Shown one piece after another: positions 32,426 to 44,520 of a stretch of 64,000 bases of DNA. Source of the stretch: Riptortus pedestris (Eukaryota > Arthropoda > Insecta > Hemiptera > Alydidae); NCBI GenBank assembly GCA_019009955.1, contig CM032232.1, forward strand, positions 137,354,001 through 137,418,000, given 5' to 3'. The stretch's first letter is position 1. Every line of letters starts with the position of its first letter. The notes beneath the pieces are model-generated. The model had not been told where the DNA came from. It was given only the letters and a program-made list of their open reading frames with translations, and did no database searches. The position numbers and the translations under genes are program-made.

Positions 32426-33200
32426 CTGTTACCGCTCTAGCGGTCGCAATTATTGTTTAATCGTTACCAAACTCGAAATTTAGTCGTTTTATGGAAAAAT
32501 AAAGATCAAGTTCGTTAAAGGCTGAAATCGGACCAGTGGGAGGGGGGGGGTTAGAGGGGAGGATTTCCGAAAATTCGAAATACCTCCGTTACCATACGTC
32601 GGATCGAAAAATTGTATAGAACCAATCATATTGCAAATTAAATGTAATATAATTATTGTTTTTACATTTATTCACTATCTTGAATATTAACCAAGGTATT
32701 TGCATTTTTTAGTTTTCAGCCTTCAGAAAACTACCGCTTCTACTCATGTTACATAAACAATACTCTGATACATTATAAATCACATTATTCGAATCTTAAA
32801 TACCAACAATTGTATTAAAGAGACCTTTATTATACGAGATACATGCAATATGTCCTGGTGATCCCCCCCCCCTCGTCTTAAGGTTTTGGACTAGATAACA
32901 ATTATCCTGATTCATTATTAATTACAACACTAGATATAGTAAATAGTTCTCAATAAAAATAATATGTTATATTCTGATATATTTCAGTAATTGTTTTTCT
33001 TTCCGGTGCTAGGCGGGCAGACCTGTTTGTTTACATTTCTAATGCTTCCTGTCGGCAGGTTATTTAAATGGGCTGAAACATTTCCTATTTCTGTTTGTAT
33101 TTACTCACGGTGGTGTTGTGTTTGCAGTATGTAGATTTAGCGATTACTAAACATCACGAGGGAAATCTGCTTAGTTTACGCAGCCCCTGCGTGACGGACT
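32328..33200 (+). mobile_element. HLE long variant with shortened 5' module
   Basis: AAATCAGCT is joined directly to GAGGTCCGTTCAAAAC, so about 90 bp of module is missing. (TA)n at 32356-32420, the G-rich block at 32537-32558, body, long variable segment and the full 3' end CAGCCCCTGCGTGACGGAC follow. Confidence 0.88.
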
Positions 33201-34360
33201 TTATCAAACACAAGTTACCAAAGACACTGTGAAAAGAAAATACATCCCATTGAATTAAGCAGTCAAGGTTCGATTCATCCAAACGACAATTTGAAACGTA
33301 AACAAACTAAACGATTTACATAAACACATATTAATGAGGCGTTAATGCCCACTTGCTTACCAGACAGGAATTGACAGATTAGAGGACATTCTAGGACGAT
33401 TGACTCACCTGAAATTCTCAGCAAAGGAATTAGGGACACACACCTATAGCCTCAGTATTTACAATGGGATCAACAGAGGAACGCCTTACAAGTAGCTTTC
33501 TGATGGACACTCCTTCATATTTCCCGCTAATCTTTGTCGTAATCACTTAGTCATTGAACATTTTTATTGACTTGCAGATAACTCAGATTAGCTTCAGCAC
33601 AACAAACTGTTCGTTAATAAATAAAATTTGTACATTTGTTAATCTATGATTATTTTTTTGCAGGTGAGATGGCCAATTCAGATTTTCCACTTCCAACTGA
33701 AGTATGAGGTTTGTATATTTAATTAAATTATTAGGAGCTTCCCATCAAGAGCGAAATTGCTTGAAACGAAGACTAACAAAACAAAATATCATAAACATAA
33801 TATAAAAATTCAAAACAACTAATAGAATAGAAATACAAAAAAAAATAATTCAATTCAATAATGGACAACAAAATACCAAAAAAAAAGAAAATAAATAAAT
33901 AATGACAATGTACAACAAAACTCTATGTGAATGTTTAATTTCTCTAAGCTTACTAGTCGAGTTCAGCCAGTGACCTCCTCGTATGTGAAGTATTTCTGTC
34001 TTTGTCACTTTGCATATGTCTTGTGTAGTTAGTAAATTCATGCCAATGGCGCCTTTGCGTGTGACGTTTTTTCACGACTTTCTGCTGTAGTAAATATGTT
34101 GTCCTCATGATTACGAATACATAGCGTAATTCTGTTTAAGTCTTAGTGTTTAAATATGTATATTTTCAAGAGTGAGATTTGAAAAAAACCATAAAAAGTC
34201 AGCCATGTATTATTAGCTTTTGCAATTTTAAAGACTTATTTATTTAAACATAGGAATAGGGTGGACTAATAACTTTGCAATATTTATATAAAGCCTACGA
34301 TTTGAATACGATATTTACTCTTAATTGATTTTCCACAACGGAAATCTACTAAAAAATTGG
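33201..34360. other. Unassigned stretch of about 1.1 kb
   Basis: The left third (33330-33560) has more balanced composition but no frame I trust. 33780-33910 is A-rich with many stops. No family match within the window. This is one of the few sizeable non-HLE stretches. Confidence 0.4.
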
Positions 34361-34567
34361 GTGATTATAGAGTGGGATAGTAAGAGTGTTAGAGCTATTG
34401 CGCAGCTGTAGTGATGAGGCATGACGCAAGATAGAGAATGCGTCATGAGAGGCAACCTTGCGGCCTCAGAAGTTGACCGCCACCATTTAGAGTCTAGTCT
34501 CTATGCGCGGGGTCATTCTCTCACTAGATAATCATTAGTCATTCAGCGCACCGCTAGCGTATTTCTA
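34361..34567 (+). repeat. Single copy of the 146-bp repeat with both flanks
   Basis: GTGATTATAGAGTGGGATAG, GCGCAGCTGTAGTGATGAGG, the hairpin CATGACGCA/TGCGTCATG, GACCGCCACCATTTAGAGTC and TCATTCAGCGCACCGCTAG. The same unit, with the same outer flanks, is five-fold tandem at 56341-57134. Origin unknown; it could be a short nonautonomous element. Confidence 0.85.
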
Positions 34568-34577
34568 TAAAAAAAAA

Positions 34578-35828
34578 AAGCCCGTCACGCAGGGGCTGCG
34601 TAAACTAAGCAGATTTCCCTCGTGAAGTTTAACTATAGATAAATCTACATACCGGTAACACAACACCACCGTTATTATTAAGTGAACAGATACAAACAAT
34701 ATTAAGAATTCATTCAGTAAATTCTAATAATTTCCAAACGGCAAGTGTCTGGAATGAAAAAAAACAGGTCTGCCAAAGTCTCAGTGGAAAGAAAAAAAAA
34801 TACCGTCAACTGGGGTAACTTTGGCCCAATTTCTATGACTTTCTTTTATAAATTGAATTTAATCACACAACTATACCAAACATACATCAAATTTTCTGTT
34901 TCTAGTAAATTCTGCTAACTTTAGAGAACACTTGGACTATAATTTAAAGCTCAGAAAGTTTTTATATTTATTTTATGAATTTTTTAAAATTTGGGCCAAT
35001 TTTTTCCTTGATTGGGGTAACAATGTCCCAAATGTAAAAATGCTATTGAAATCAAGCCTAATATTATTTTGGAACAATGTTACCCCATTAATATCATGGT
35101 AAGGCAACATCTGTACAATAACTTTAGGAAATAAATAAATAAAACAAAACATTTTACAAGTGTACAGTATTAAACATGGAATTTTGAACATTGTTAAATA
35201 TTTTTATGGAACATTTTTCCTCTATGAAAAATTAACATAAATGCCATGTAAACAAAGTTACCCTTGATGGCCAAAGTTTCCCCGGTTTACGGTATTAATT
35301 TTATTGAAAACTATTTACAATATCCAGTACTGTAATTAATAATGAATCAGAATAATTTTTATCTCAAACAATCAAATTTTAGTAGTCCAAGAACTTAAGA
35401 TGAGGGGGAGGGTCAACAGAACATATTTGCATGAATCTCGTATAATATAGGTCTCTTGAAAACAATATTTATTATTTAAGCTTCCAATACAGAGGTTTAT
35501 TATATAACAGACTATTGTATATTTAACATGAGTGTAAAAGTGGGGATTTGCGGAAATCCCCCACAAAAGCTGAAAACTAAAAAAAATGCATATATCTAGG
35601 AGAATAATCAAGATATTGAAAAAACGTACATACTAATATTTATAGAACATTACTTTGCAATAAGATTGGTTCTGTACAGTTATTCCATCCGACACATACT
35701 AACGGAGATATTAGGAATTTTCTAAATCCCCCCTCTTCCCACTTGTTGGATTTCAAACATTAACAAACTTGATCTTTAGGTGTACATTAAACGTTTAAAT
35801 TTTACGTTTCGTAACCATCAAACAAAAA
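34578..35828 (-). mobile_element. HLE long variant, truncated, with MITE inside
   Basis: The 3' end GCCCGTCACGCAGGGGCTGC and the long variable segment are interrupted at 34801-35294. The sequence then continues through the body to CGTAACCATCAAACAAAAAA. There it abuts the 3' end of the next HLE at 35829, with no TA tract or 5' module of its own. Confidence 0.85.
34801..35294. mobile_element. MITE with TACCGTCAACTGGGG ends
   Basis: TACCGTCAACTGGGGTAACT is inverted, with mismatches, at CCCCGGTTTACGGTA. GGGGTAACAATGTCCCAAA and the opposed TTGGAACAATGTTACCCC form inner inverted repeats. No coding potential. It lies inside the HLE variable segment and is therefore younger than it. Confidence 0.75.
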
Positions 35829-36275
35829 AGCCCGTCACGCAGGGGCTGCGTAAACTAAGCAGATTTCCCACGAGAAGTTTTACAATAGAGAAATTTCACG
35901 AGAGCCGAACAGTTAAGAAAACGGCCGACCTAGCTTTTGGCGGGAAACTCACTCTCATCCGTTATCCGCCCAGATTTAATAAAAATGCAAATATCTCGAT
36001 TAATATTCAAGATAGAGAATAAATGTATATAACAATATTTATAGTAAATTTAATTTGCTATAAGATTGATTCTATACATTTTTTCGATTCGACGTATAGT
36101 AACGGAAATATTTCGAATTTTCGAAAATCCTCCCTCTAAACCCCCCTCCCACTGGTCCGATTTCAGCCGTTAACGAACTCGATCTTTCTTTTTACATAAA
36201 ACGACTAAATATCGAGTTTCGTACCAATCAAACAAAAATTGCGACCGCTAGAGCCGTAACAGACATATATATATG

Positions 36276-36353
<78 letters not shown>

Positions 36354-36476
36354 GTTTTGAACGGACCTCATTTTCGTCATCTACTAGTTGGATCGATGAA
36401 CATTTGAAGAAATATTTCGAAAATTCCGTCATGAGTACGACCTCAGTAACTGATTTCCCTTAAATCTGCTAAAACA
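35829..36476 (-). mobile_element. HLE short variant, complete
   Basis: GCCCGTCACGCAGGGGCTGC, the GAGAGCCGAACAGTTAAG variant, body, C-rich block (36128-36150), (TA)n at 36265-36350 and a type B 5' module. The final palindrome is shortened to TTCCCTTAAATCTGC. Confidence 0.9.
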
Positions 36477-36558
36477 AGGATGTCGTTGGGTGTGCCTACA
36501 TCATTTCAAAAGACGGCAGTATTGTACAGAGGACAATACAGACTATCACCACTATGTT
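36477..36558 (+). pseudogene. Possible RNase H-like fragment
   Basis: Twenty-six or more open codons read DVVGCAYIISKDGSIVQRTI and continue TITTMFKG. VGCAY...DG recalls the start of the RNase H domain in some LINEs. It is short, with no supporting motif, and lies between two HLE pieces. Confidence 0.25.
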
Positions 36559-36741
36559 CAAGGGAAATTTGCTAAAATTGCGAGTGGCAAGAGACAAATT
36601 TATTTATATGTATAATTTTGAACGGACTTCATTTTCGTCATCTCCTCGATAAGATCGATTTGACTTTTGTGGAAATATTTTGAAAACCGCATCATGAGTA
36701 CTTCCTCAATATCTGATTTCCCCTAAGGAAAATCCGCTAAA
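36559..36741 (-). mobile_element. HLE 5' module in tandem
   Basis: GAGACAAATTTATTTATATG precedes TTTTGAACGGACTTCATTTT and the module to GATTTCCCCTAAGGAAAATC and CGCTAAAA. The TA tract is degenerate. A scrap GGGAAATTTGCTAAAA at 36560 is the end of another module. Confidence 0.7.
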
Positions 36742-37266
36742 AGCCAACTAGAATTCGTGGATATGAAACGTTTCCTCATCTCGTTAAAATATGCAAGACC
36801 AGACACAATGAAGTCATCATTGTTAAGTAATAAAAGATACTAAGTGGTACTCGGCTCCGGGCTTAACTTCTCTAAGAGTTCATGTCAGGTTGAGCAAGAA
36901 AATGTCTTGAATTCTTAAGTAAATAAAGTTATAATTGATTTGGTCTCGAGCATGTTCTTTCTTCTAATTGAGAGCCGAGTTGAGAGAAGGAAAACTCCAG
37001 GCAAAACTACATTTGTCGACGTGGGTTGAATTCATTCTCATTAAGAAAATTATTCGAAAATAATACTCTTTTCCAATTCAATCAAATATCCTACCTCCAT
37101 GACTGTAATAATGCAGCTTCTTCTTTAAGAAATGTGTAATTCAGTTTTGTTGGAGTTAAAGGCTTTAAACTATAAAGACATTTATTTATTGTAGCAGATC
37201 TGTCTTAAGGGAAATAATAAAATAAATATCTCTGTTACTACACGTGGGATCAGAAACGTGTATAGA
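36742..37266. other. Unassigned stretch
   Basis: No repeat match and no convincing frame. AGCAGATCTGTCTTAAGGG at 37193-37211 is a decayed HLE 5' end followed by a body scrap. Confidence 0.4.
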
Positions 37267-37717
37267 AAGTCCGTCACACAGGGGCTGCGTAAACTAAGCA
37301 GATTTCCCACGTGAAGTTATACAATAGGAAAATCTCCATACGAGAGCCGAATAGTTGTGGCATAGAGCAGAACTAGTTTTTGGCGGGAAACTCACTCTCA
37401 TCCGTTATCGGCCCAAATTTAATAAGAATGAAAATATCTCTGTTAATATTCAAGATAGAGAATAGATGTATAGAACAATATTTATAGTAAATTTAATTTG
37501 CAATAAGGTTAGTTCTATACACTTTTTTGATCCGACGTATGGTTACGGAGATATTTCGAATTTTCACAAATCCCCCCTCTAAACCCCCCTCCCACTGGTC
37601 CGATTTCAGCCATTAACGGACTTGATCTGTCTTTTTGCATAAAATGTTTAAAAATTGAGTTTCGTAACGATCAAACAAAAATTGCGTCCGCTAGATCGTT
37701 AACAGACAAATATATAT

Positions 37718-37778
<61 letters not shown>

Positions 37779-37912
37779 GTATATCATTTTGATCGACCCT
37801 CATTTTCGTCATCTCCTGGGTAGGATCGATGGACATTTGAGGAAATTTTTCGAAAATCGCGTCATGAGTACGACCACAATAGCTGATTTCCCTTTAGGGA
37901 AATCTGCTAAAA
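37267..37912 (-). mobile_element. HLE short variant, complete
   Basis: GTCCGTCACACAGGGGCTGC, the GAGAGCCGAATAGTTGTGG variant, body, C-rich block near 37570-37597, (TA)n at 37709-37775, type A 5' module and TTTAGGGAAATCTGCTAAAA. Confidence 0.92.
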
Positions 37913-38320
37913 CAATCTTATAGCAAATTAAATGTACTATAAATATTGTTATATACATTTATTCTCTATCTTGAATATTAACCGAGATATTTCCATTTTT
38001 TATATTCGGCTATTGTCGGTTCTGTTCTTTGGATTCCGCTGAATGTTAGTTTAGACATTTCCGTAACTGTTCGGCTCTCGTGACATTGGTGTAAAGACTC
38101 GTGTAAGATTCTTACTTTCAAAGATAAATATGTTCTGTTTACTCCACCCCCCCCCCCATTTGTTCGTGGACTACTAAAATTTGAGGGATTGATATATAAA
38201 TTATTTTGATTCATTATAAATTACAGTACTCGATATAACAAATAGTTTTTAATTTAAATTAAAATGTTATATTCAGATATATTTCAGTAATTTTTTTTCT
38301 CTCCGGTGAACGGTTGGAGC

Positions 38321-38796
38321 TTAAATAATACTAATATCCCGAGATCACTTCGTGAAGCCATCAGTGAGCAACTGGGTATCACTGTTCCTGCACCACCACC
38401 AGGCAAACACCTCATCTTCTAAAGGCCGATGCCACATTTGTCCTCGGTCCAATGACACCAAAACCACGGTAAAATGTTGCCAATGCAATAAATGTGTTTG
38501 TAAAAGGCATTAATTAGATTTATGGAATAATTCTAAGAGTAAAAAAATTTGTAAACAAAATCTTCTAAAAATTGCAAAAAAAAATTATAATTAATTATTT
38601 AAAGTATATATGTTACATTTTTATTTAAAATTATTGACTAAAACAGATATTAAACATTTGTATTCTTAATTTCTTTCATTGATATAATAAATTTTAAATA
38701 AAAAAATGCCTAAAAATGTAAATAATTTTTGGGGCACTGAGTGCCCCACGTTACCTTTGGTGTCCCAATTGAATCATGTTACCCTTCCAGGGTTAA
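38321..38796 (+). mobile_element. 5'-truncated piggyBac-type element between TTAA sites
   Basis: TTAA lies at 38321-38324 and 38793-38796. The right end reads inward as CCCTGGAAGGGTAAC, with the CCC start expected of piggyBac. The left end begins inside the transposase, so the left TTAA may be coincidental. HLE sequence resumes directly after the right TTAA. A GGGGCACTGAGTGCCCC palindrome lies near 38731. Confidence 0.65.
38327..38513 (+). pseudogene. piggyBac transposase C-terminal Cys-rich domain
   Basis: Frame one reads IPRSLREAISEQLG and ends at a stop after GKHLIF. One base shift later the frame reads GRCHICPRSNDTKTTVKCCQ followed by CNKCVCKRH and TAA. CxxC...CxxC...CxxH with KT in the middle is the zinc-binding tail typical of piggyBac transposases, which binds the terminal repeats. 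The DDD catalytic core is absent. One frameshift separates the two parts. Confidence 0.75.
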
Positions 38797-38835
38797 AATT
38801 AACTGAAAGGTTTCTCATTGCCAATGAATGCAAAT

Positions 38836-39345
38836 CTGCTATTTTCAACATTTTTCTTCAAATATCCATCGATCCTACCCAGGAGATGACGAAAATGAGG
38901 TCCGTTCAAAACTGTATATATCTATTTCTGTTACCGCTCTAGTGGTCGCATTTTTTGTTTAATCTTCACCAAACTCGGTATTTATTCGTTTTATGTAAAG
39001 AGAAAGATCAAGTTCGTTAACGGCTGAAATCGGACCAGTGTGAGGGGGTTTAGAGGGGGCAATTTCGAAAATTCGAAATATCTCCGTTACTATACAATCG
39101 AAAAATTGTATAAAACCAATCTTACTGCAAATTAAATTTACTATAAATATTAGTATATACATTTATTCTCTATCTTGAATATTAACCGAGATATTTGCAT
39201 TTTAATTACATGTAACGGACGAGCTATGGACGTTTCTGTTCCTTCCCGCCGAAAGCTAGTTCATCCGTTTCCGTAACTTTTGACACTCGTATGGAGTTGT
39301 AATATACGTGTTTTCTCTATCTTGAATATTAACCGAGATAATTGT
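38836..39345 (+). mobile_element. HLE with minimal TA tract, 3' end missing
   Basis: The 5' module lacks the palindrome (starts CAACATTTTTCTTCAAATAT). TA is reduced to GTATATATCTAT, followed by the G-rich block, body and a variable segment with TTCCCGCCGAAAGCTAGTTC. A second body scrap (TTGAATATTAACCGAGATAA) follows at about 39310. Confidence 0.75.
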
Positions 39346-40259
39346 TTCAGGGGAGGTTTTTAGCCTCCAGTCTCCTTCTTATGTCATTTTAACAGTAAGC
39401 TTTTATATCATGAAGCTCAGTAATCAATAGAAGTTGACATTCTTAGAGACATGACAACACAATTTGACATTACTAGAAAACTTTTAGTCAAAATCCCGAA
39501 TTTGTTGTGGTTTCCAGGTATTTTTTTACGTTGTGTGTTGTTAAGAGTTAAACTTTTTTCTTTCTGTCTAAATGACCTTCTGAGAAATACAAACCCAGCT
39601 GTAAAGAACAGAAGGAGTTAGTGCTGAGAAGACAAGATAAATTATTCGAGGGAGGGGGTAGCAGATGCAGTAGTGCCACCCTTCCCAACTCCCGCAAAAA
39701 ATACTCCCACGCTTCCTCCCTATATACAAACTAATGTCAAACATAAAACTTTTTGTAATATTTTTTCTTCCGACAAGCACTGAGTACTTCCAACTTGTAC
39801 ATATGGTAGAGACTTAACATGTGTTTCTTGTCAACCTCTCCCCCCGTCCCCTCCCACAGATTTACCACTTATTGCTTCAATTTTTCTCATATCCCTTTAG
39901 GAGGCACACTGTACTTGAAACATTTCATCAAATCTACATGAATTAAATATTAATGAACAGCACTTATAAAATTAGCCCATAGTCCATGAACACACATTAT
40001 AAAATTTAATAACTATATCTAATAGATTACTTTCGTTAACAATCTTAATACCGCTTTCATTTTAAATATATTGACATGCTTTGTTATTAGTCTTAGATTT
40101 ATTAAAAGATTACATACTTTATGAAAGATGAGAAACTTTCCCCCACTTTAAAGAGACAGTCTACCATATCTTACATTTTTTTTTGGCAGATTTTTATGAC
40201 AATGGTAGACTAATTTAATAATTAAATATTTTTTATAGTATTCATCGTATGCATAAAAA
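39346..40259. other. Unassigned stretch of about 0.9 kb
   Basis: HLE-like scraps at 39360-39500 (TCTCCTTCTTATGTCATTTT). After about 39500 nothing is recognised. Two C-rich patches lie at 39680-39720 and 39835-39855. No credible frame. Confidence 0.4.
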
Positions 40260-40744
40260 GTCCGTCACGCAGGGGCTGCGTAAACTAAGCAGATTTCCCA
40301 CGTGAAGTTTTACAATAGAGAAATCTGCCTAATAACAGCTGTAGTAGTAAGAAACCTCTAATCCTATTCACGAGGGACGAGTAATTACGAAAAAAGCCAC
40401 CAGAGCTCACGGCGGATAGTCCGAACATAGCCACTGCTGCCGAGCACATGCAGAATACAAATGCAAATATCTCAGTTAATATTCAAGATACAGAATAAAT
40501 GTATAGAACAATATTTATAGTAAATTTAATTTGCAACAAGATTGATTCTATAATATTTTTCGATCTGACGTATAGTAACGGAGATATTTCGAATTTTCGA
40601 AAATCCTCCCCTTTAAACCCCACCTTCCTCTGGTCCGATTTCAGCCATTAACGAACTTGATCTTTCCTTTTACATAAAACGACTAAATATCGAGTTTGGT
40701 AACGATTAAACAATAATTGCGACCGCTAGAGCGGTAACAGACAA

Positions 40745-40803
<59 letters not shown>

Positions 40804-40930
40804 GTTTTGAACGGACCTCATTTTCGTCATCTCCTGGGTAGGATGGATGGACATTTGAAGAAAAATTTCAAAAATCGCGTCATGAGTACAACCTCAATAG
40901 CTGATTTCCCATAAGGGAAATCTGCTAAAA
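40260..40930 (-). mobile_element. HLE, complete, GGACTTTCCGCCG variant
   Basis: GTCCGTCACGCAGGGGCTGC, AACAGCTGTAGTAGTAAG, GAGGGACGAGTAATTACG, body, C-rich block, (TA)n at 40746-40801, 5' module and TAAGGGAAATCTGCTAAAA. About 670 bp. Confidence 0.93.
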
Positions 40931-40956
40931 CACCATTCAGACATGAGTTTTAATAA

Positions 40957-41298
40957 AGTTGGTCACGCATGCTCTGCGTAAACTGGGCAGGTTTCCCTCG
41001 TACTGGCCTATGTACGCTGATGATCTTATCTCTCAAACTATTCTCTATTTCTTTCGCAGTAAGAACCCTTATTAAATAGGAATGTCCGTTGAACTTGGAG
41101 ATGTTTAGTGCCTGAGGTACGTAAATTGAATATCAGATGAGCTGAAGTGGGGGTTTACAAATGGTCAAAACCAAAAATAAAAACTAAGCAAATAAGTTCT
41201 TCATACTCCATTAGTTGAACGGTTTTTATACCAAATATTTTGAAATTATATTTAGCAATTGATCACTTTCGATAGTATTCATCTTGAGTATAAAAAAA
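40957..41298 (-). mobile_element. HLE 3' segment, diverged
   Basis: GGTCACGCATGCTCTGCGTA and AACTGGGCAGGTTTCCC, then decaying variable sequence with GAAGTGGGGGTTTAC to about 41165. The rest, to 41298, is unassigned. Confidence 0.55.
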
Positions 41299-41836
41299 GT
41301 CCGTCACGCAGGGGCTGCGTAAACTAAGCAGATTTCCCACGAGAAGTTTTACAATAGAGAAATCTGCCTAATAACAACTGTAGTAGAAAGAAACCTCTAA
41401 ACCTAAAACATTATTTAGGGCGTAATAACCCAGTAGTTTCTAGCCCCAAAAACAGTTAACCTAACCTCTAAACCTATTCACGAGGGACGAATAGTTATAG
41501 AAACGGCCACCAGTGCTCTCGGCGGAAAGTCCGAACATAGCATACTGGTGACCACACGCAGAATACAAATGCAAATATCTCGGTTAATTTTCAAGATACA
41601 GAATAAATGTATAAAACAATATTTATAGTAAATTTAATTTGCAATAAGATTTATTCTATACAACTTTTCGATCCGACGCATATTACCGGAGATATTTTGA
41701 ATTTTCAAAAATCCCCCTTCTAAGCCCCCCCTCCCACTGGTCCTGGACGAACTTGATCTGTCTTTTTACATAAAACGGTTAAATATCGAGTTTCGTAACG
41801 ATCAAACAAAAATTGCGACCGCTAGAGCGTTAACAG

Positions 41837-41894
<58 letters not shown>

Positions 41895-42014
41895 GAACGG
41901 ACCTCATTTTCGTCTTCATCTCCTGGGTAGGATCGATGGACATTTGAAGACATTTTTCGAAACTCGCGTCATGAGTACAACGCCCCCCCCCACCTTAAGG
42001 GAAATCTGCTAAAA
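41299..42014 (-). mobile_element. HLE, complete, with shared 65-bp extra piece
   Basis: GTCCGTCACGCAGGGGCTGC, the AACAACTGTAGTAGAAAG variant, then an extra segment at 41405-41470 (GGGCGTAATAACCCAGTAG). The same segment is found inverted at 15690-15760. (TA)n lies at 41840-41889. The palindrome region is disrupted by a CGCCCCCCCCCACC insertion. Confidence 0.9.
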
Positions 42015-42124
42015 CTGCATAGTTACATTTGACCTTTGACTTGCTGTGTCAACCTGAGAATGTCTTACAAAGTTTGGCGACTCAAGTCAGCTGATTTATA
42101 TTGATGCTTCAAGAAATGAAAAAG

Positions 42125-42730
42125 TCCGTCACGCAGGGGCTTAGTTAACTAAGCAGTTTTCCACGTGCGTCATGTATTTGAATTGATATCAAAGCGCAAA
42201 AGCGCGATGAGAACAATATTTACCATTTAGGCTTCAAATACAATTCTTCATAGCTTAGTATTAATACGACATGAGCAGGAGTGGGGGATTACTGAACCCC
42301 GATAACTGAAAAATGCAGATATCTCGGTTAATAATGAAGATAGCGAAAAAACGTACATAACAACATTTATAGAAAATTTAATTTTCGATAAAATTGGTTC
42401 CAAACACTTTATCGATACAACCTATAATAATAAAGATATTTTTAATTTTCGAAATTCCTCTCTTGTAAACCCCTCTTCCCCCAAGCCAATTTCAGCCGTT
42501 AACAAACTCGATGTTATATTTTTACATAAAAGGCTTATATATCGAATTTGGTATCGATTGAACAAAAATTGCAACAACTAGAGCGGGAACAGATATATAT
42601 ATATAACATTTTGAACGGACCTCATTTTCGTCATCTACTAGGTAGGATCGATGGATGTTTGAAGAAATGCTTCGAAAAGCCCGTCGTGAGTACAACATCA
42701 GTAGCTGATGAAGGGAAATCTGCTAAAACA
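42125..42730 (-). mobile_element. HLE, complete, long-type short copy
   Basis: GTCCGTCACGCAGGGGCTTA (half of the hairpin altered), the GAGCAGGAGTGGGGGATTAC variant, body, (TA)n reduced to 42592-42606, type B 5' module and GAAGGGAAATCTGCTAAAA. Confidence 0.88.
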
Positions 42731-42842
42731 TGGACTATCATAAATGAAATATAGTCTAAATACTGGTGTTCCATAGTACTTTAAAGTTTCCAATCAATCA
42801 AAGTATTTCACATGTTTAATTTCTTTTTTATTGATGTCTTTT

Positions 42843-43430
42843 TAGCAGATTTCCCTTAAGGGAAATCAGCTATTGAGGTTGTACTCATGATGCGATTTTC
42901 GAAATTTTTCTTCAAATGTCCATCGATCCTACCCAGGAGATGACGAAAATGAGGTCCGTTCAAAACTGTATATATATATATCTATATATTTGTCTGTTAC
43001 CACTCTAGCGGTCGCAATTTTTGTTTGATCGTTACCAAACTCGATATTTAGTCGTTTTATGTAAAAAGAAAGATCAAGTTTGTTAACGGCTGAAATCGGA
43101 CCAGTGGGAGGGGGGGTTTAGAGGGGAGGATTTTCGAAAATTCGAAATATCTCCGTTACTATACGCCGGATCGAAAAAGTGTACAAAATCAATCTTATTG
43201 CAAATTAAATTTACTATAAATATTCTTATATACATTTATTCCCTATCTTGATTATTAACCGAGATATTTGCATTTTTATGAAATATGGGCCGATAACGGA
43301 TTTTTGAATTTCCCGCGATAAGCTAGTTCGGCCCTTTGCCGTCACCGTTTGGCTCTCCTATGGAGATTTCTCTACTGTATAACTTCATGTGGGAAATCTG
43401 CTTAGTTTACGCAGCCCCTGCGTGACGGAC
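42843..43430 (+). mobile_element. HLE, complete, short
   Basis: Intact palindrome at 42849-42868, type B-like 5' module, small TA tract at 42967-42990, G-rich block at 43105-43128, body, GGGCCGATAACGG variant and 3' end CAGCCCCTGCGTGACGGAC. About 590 bp. Confidence 0.93.
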
Positions 43431-43499
43431 GTTTTTACTATTTCGTTTAATATGAATATAATTTTCTATTTTCCTCTTCTTTATATTTCTTTCTTTTTA

Positions 43500-43845
43500 T
43501 AGTAGTTTTCATCCTTAAGCAAACCCCCACTCCTATTTATGTCATATTAACAATAAGCTGTTATATCAGGAACCAATTTATTATATGTACCAAATGTTGT
43601 ATTCAAGAGACCTTTGTGATGGTAGATGCTTGCAAATTCCTTTGTGTGATGACGTTAAAATAAGATTTTATGTTCTAACTCTAAAGTGTTTCTTTGGCCT
43701 ATACCATACTCAATATTTTTCTGACATCACTAAAAATCATATTTGATAAAGTGGCTGAAAGCGGACCTGGAATTTTGGGGGTTTAGAGGGCGTAATTCGA
43801 AAATCAAAATATATCCGTTTTAATTGTGTTGGATCGTAAAATGTT
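43500..43845 (+). mobile_element. HLE variable and body fragment
   Basis: CCCCCACTCCTATTTATGTC, GTGTGATGACGTTAAAATAA and GTGGCTGAAAGCGGACCTGG. Same order as at 21223-21490. Confidence 0.55.
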
Positions 43846-44336
43846 ATTTATTTATTTAATTTAAATGAGTTCCACAACGCAGGCGATTTACTCATTATTA
43901 AAGTGTCATTAAAAAGTGAAATGCAAAAAAAAAACAACAAAAACAAACGGAAAAAGAGTGAACTTTGGCAAATGATGTTTGAAGCATATAAGGTGATATG
44001 AAGCAAACGATATTATTATACGATATGGAAACATCAGGGTAATGAACATTATATAAATGGAAATGTAACTATAGAAAAGGGGGGGGAGAAAAATTAAATA
44101 AATAAAAAAAATAAGGAAAAGGGATAACAAAAAAAATAAATAAAATAAAAAACAAAATAAATAAATAGAAAATAAATAATATTAAAGTTTATACACCCTG
44201 TCAAACTATTGATGCACTACAGTTGTTGTGCTATGCATTCTTTTTGTAACTCAAGTAGTAAACGAGTTATTCGAACATCCTTGTTTTCAGCAAGCTATAA
44301 CCCCTCACCCAGCCGTGCTCCTTCTAATCATCGGTT
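43846..44336. other. Low-complexity A-rich stretch
   Basis: Dense AAATAAATAA runs fill 44085-44185. 44200-44336 contains a variable HLE scrap (TTTTTGTAACTCAAGTAGTA). No gene. Confidence 0.55.
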
Positions 44337-44461
44337 TTAGCAGATTTCCCTTGATAGAAATCTGCTATTGAGGTTGTACTCATGACGGAATTTTCGAAAT
44401 TTTTCTTCAAATGTCCATCGATCCTACCTAGTAGATGACGAAAATGAGGTCCGTTCAAAAC

Positions 44462-44520
<59 letters not shown>

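Larger units (their letters stand above)
37913..38835 (+). mobile_element. HLE fragment interrupted by a piggyBac remnant
   Basis: The body from AATCTTATAGCAAATTAAAT and a variable segment (GTTCGTGGACTACTAAAATT, TCTCCGGTGAACGGTTGG) run to 38320. After the insertion, AACTGAAAGGTTTCTCATTG resumes. The 3' hairpin is missing. Confidence 0.7.

Noticed and set aside
34801..38796. Relationship between the TACCGTCAACTGGGG MITE and the piggyBac right end, both rich in GGGGTAAC-like motifs
   Set aside because: The similarity is limited to short GGTAAC/GGGACA words. The ends and flanking duplications differ.
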